Source: Cucumis sativus
Taxonomy: Eukaryota > Streptophyta > Magnoliopsida > Cucurbitales > Cucurbitaceae
Length of the DNA stretch: 64,000 bases
NCBI RefSeq assembly: GCF_000004075.3
Contig: NC_026658.2
Coordinates: 15,674,075 to 15,738,074 of the forward strand
Direction of reading: 5' to 3'
Below, piece by piece: positions 63,513-64,000 of the stretch (the first letter of the stretch is position 1; each line of letters opens with the position of its first letter). Made by a program: the position numbers and the translations under genes. The notes beneath the pieces are model-generated. The model had not been told where the DNA came from. It did no database searches and saw nothing but the letters and a program-made list of their open reading frames with translations.

Positions 63513-64000
63513 TATTGGTGCTTTGACAAAGGTTACTCTATGCATATAACAGGAGAGAATATTTTTCTAACTGATCTAAAGTCATGTAGTTTGGAACATG
63601 TTATTTATGGTGATTGTGCTAAAGAAAGAATAATTGACAAAGAAAAACTTCAATATCTTAGACTTCCTCCTTTTAATGATGTTATTTGATGTTATTCTTG
63701 TGGAAGGCTTAATAGTAAGTATCAAAATGTTAATTTCTCGAAAGGAAGATGTCTAGTGACTAATAGTCATAAGTCTCTCTTCATGCATTATAGATATACA
63801 ATCTTAGGGTAATTGTTACTTGTGGACTCCTAATGTTTTTAATTTTGGATGCAACATCCCAAAGTACAATGAAGTTATGTTTTTTCCTTAGAAATGTAAA
63901 ATTTTCTTATAGCAACTAAAGTGCTTTTATATAGGAAAGTCAGAGTGACTCAAGTTATTTTTTTAGAAACAAGGTGAATACTTGTCAAGATTCTCAAGTA
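63513..64000 (+). pseudogene. Ty1/copia protease-region remnant, 3' part
   Basis: Continuation of the + strand remnant after the LTR. The protease region reads WCFDKGYSMHITGENIF and then CSLEHVIYGDCAKERIID. The active-site DSG has become DKG. A stop occurs near 63688, after LPPFNDVI. Similarity continues weakly toward the preintegrase region and the window edge, where it is cut off. Confidence 0.7.

Noticed and set aside
1..64000. CRISPR arrays, bacterial operons or a phage-like system
   Set aside because: Nothing in the window is bacterial. Genes have plant introns and repeats are eukaryotic transposons or microsatellites.

Overview
The window is AT-rich nuclear DNA from a flowering plant. 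The evidence is GT-AG introns, plant-type pyruvate decarboxylases, a plant BAG co-chaperone, a plant bHLH and a GARP (G2-like MYB) factor, Ty1/copia, Mutator-like and CACTA-like remnants, and a plant initiator tRNA. A eudicot, probably a cucurbit, is my guess from the style of the repeats; the sequence does not prove it. About 18 kb (including introns and a pseudogene) is gene sequence and the rest is intergenic or transposon-derived.

Layout. 1-24.7 kb: a head-to-tail tandem array of pyruvate decarboxylase (PDC) genes on the + strand. Three copies are complete, each with six exons and identical intron positions (2046-5666, 15872-19135, 22280-24676), giving predicted proteins of 634, 623 and 628 residues. 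A fourth locus (7.8-8.5 kb) is a broken copy of exons 5-6. A decayed Mutator-like element (13.0-14.9 kb, - strand) lies between copies. All three proteins keep the thiamine-diphosphate residues but differ from the usual plant PDC sequence at several places, so the array looks like a separate, locally amplified clade.

24.7-42.5 kb: a gene-poor stretch with a CACTA-like element carrying a nested MITE-like insertion (25.2-26.9 kb), pyrimidine-rich patches, and one intronless bHLH gene on the - strand (31551-32138) of the HEC/IND/LAX type. 42.6-44.8 kb: a four-exon BAG-family gene on the + strand. 48.7-50.5 kb: a five-exon GARP-type MYB-like gene on the - strand with two EAR-type repression motifs and two short upstream ORFs.

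50.5-64 kb: no host protein gene recognised. It holds microsatellites, an LTR-like segment (about 58.0-58.66 kb), an initiator tRNA-Met gene (59345-59416) and a nested graveyard of Ty1/copia remnants: a - strand deletion derivative, then a + strand gag-pol remnant split by a probable 1.9-kb solo LTR.

The genes do not form one pathway. PDC is the first step of ethanolic fermentation (pyruvate to acetaldehyde), BAG proteins are Hsp70 co-chaperones, and the bHLH and GARP factors are transcriptional regulators. No clearly new system was found. The strongest items are the divergent PDC array with its duplicated and interrupted flanks, the nested retroelements beside the initiator tRNA, a 26-bp perfect inverted repeat in the decayed Mutator-like element, and the promoter-proximal tandem duplications.
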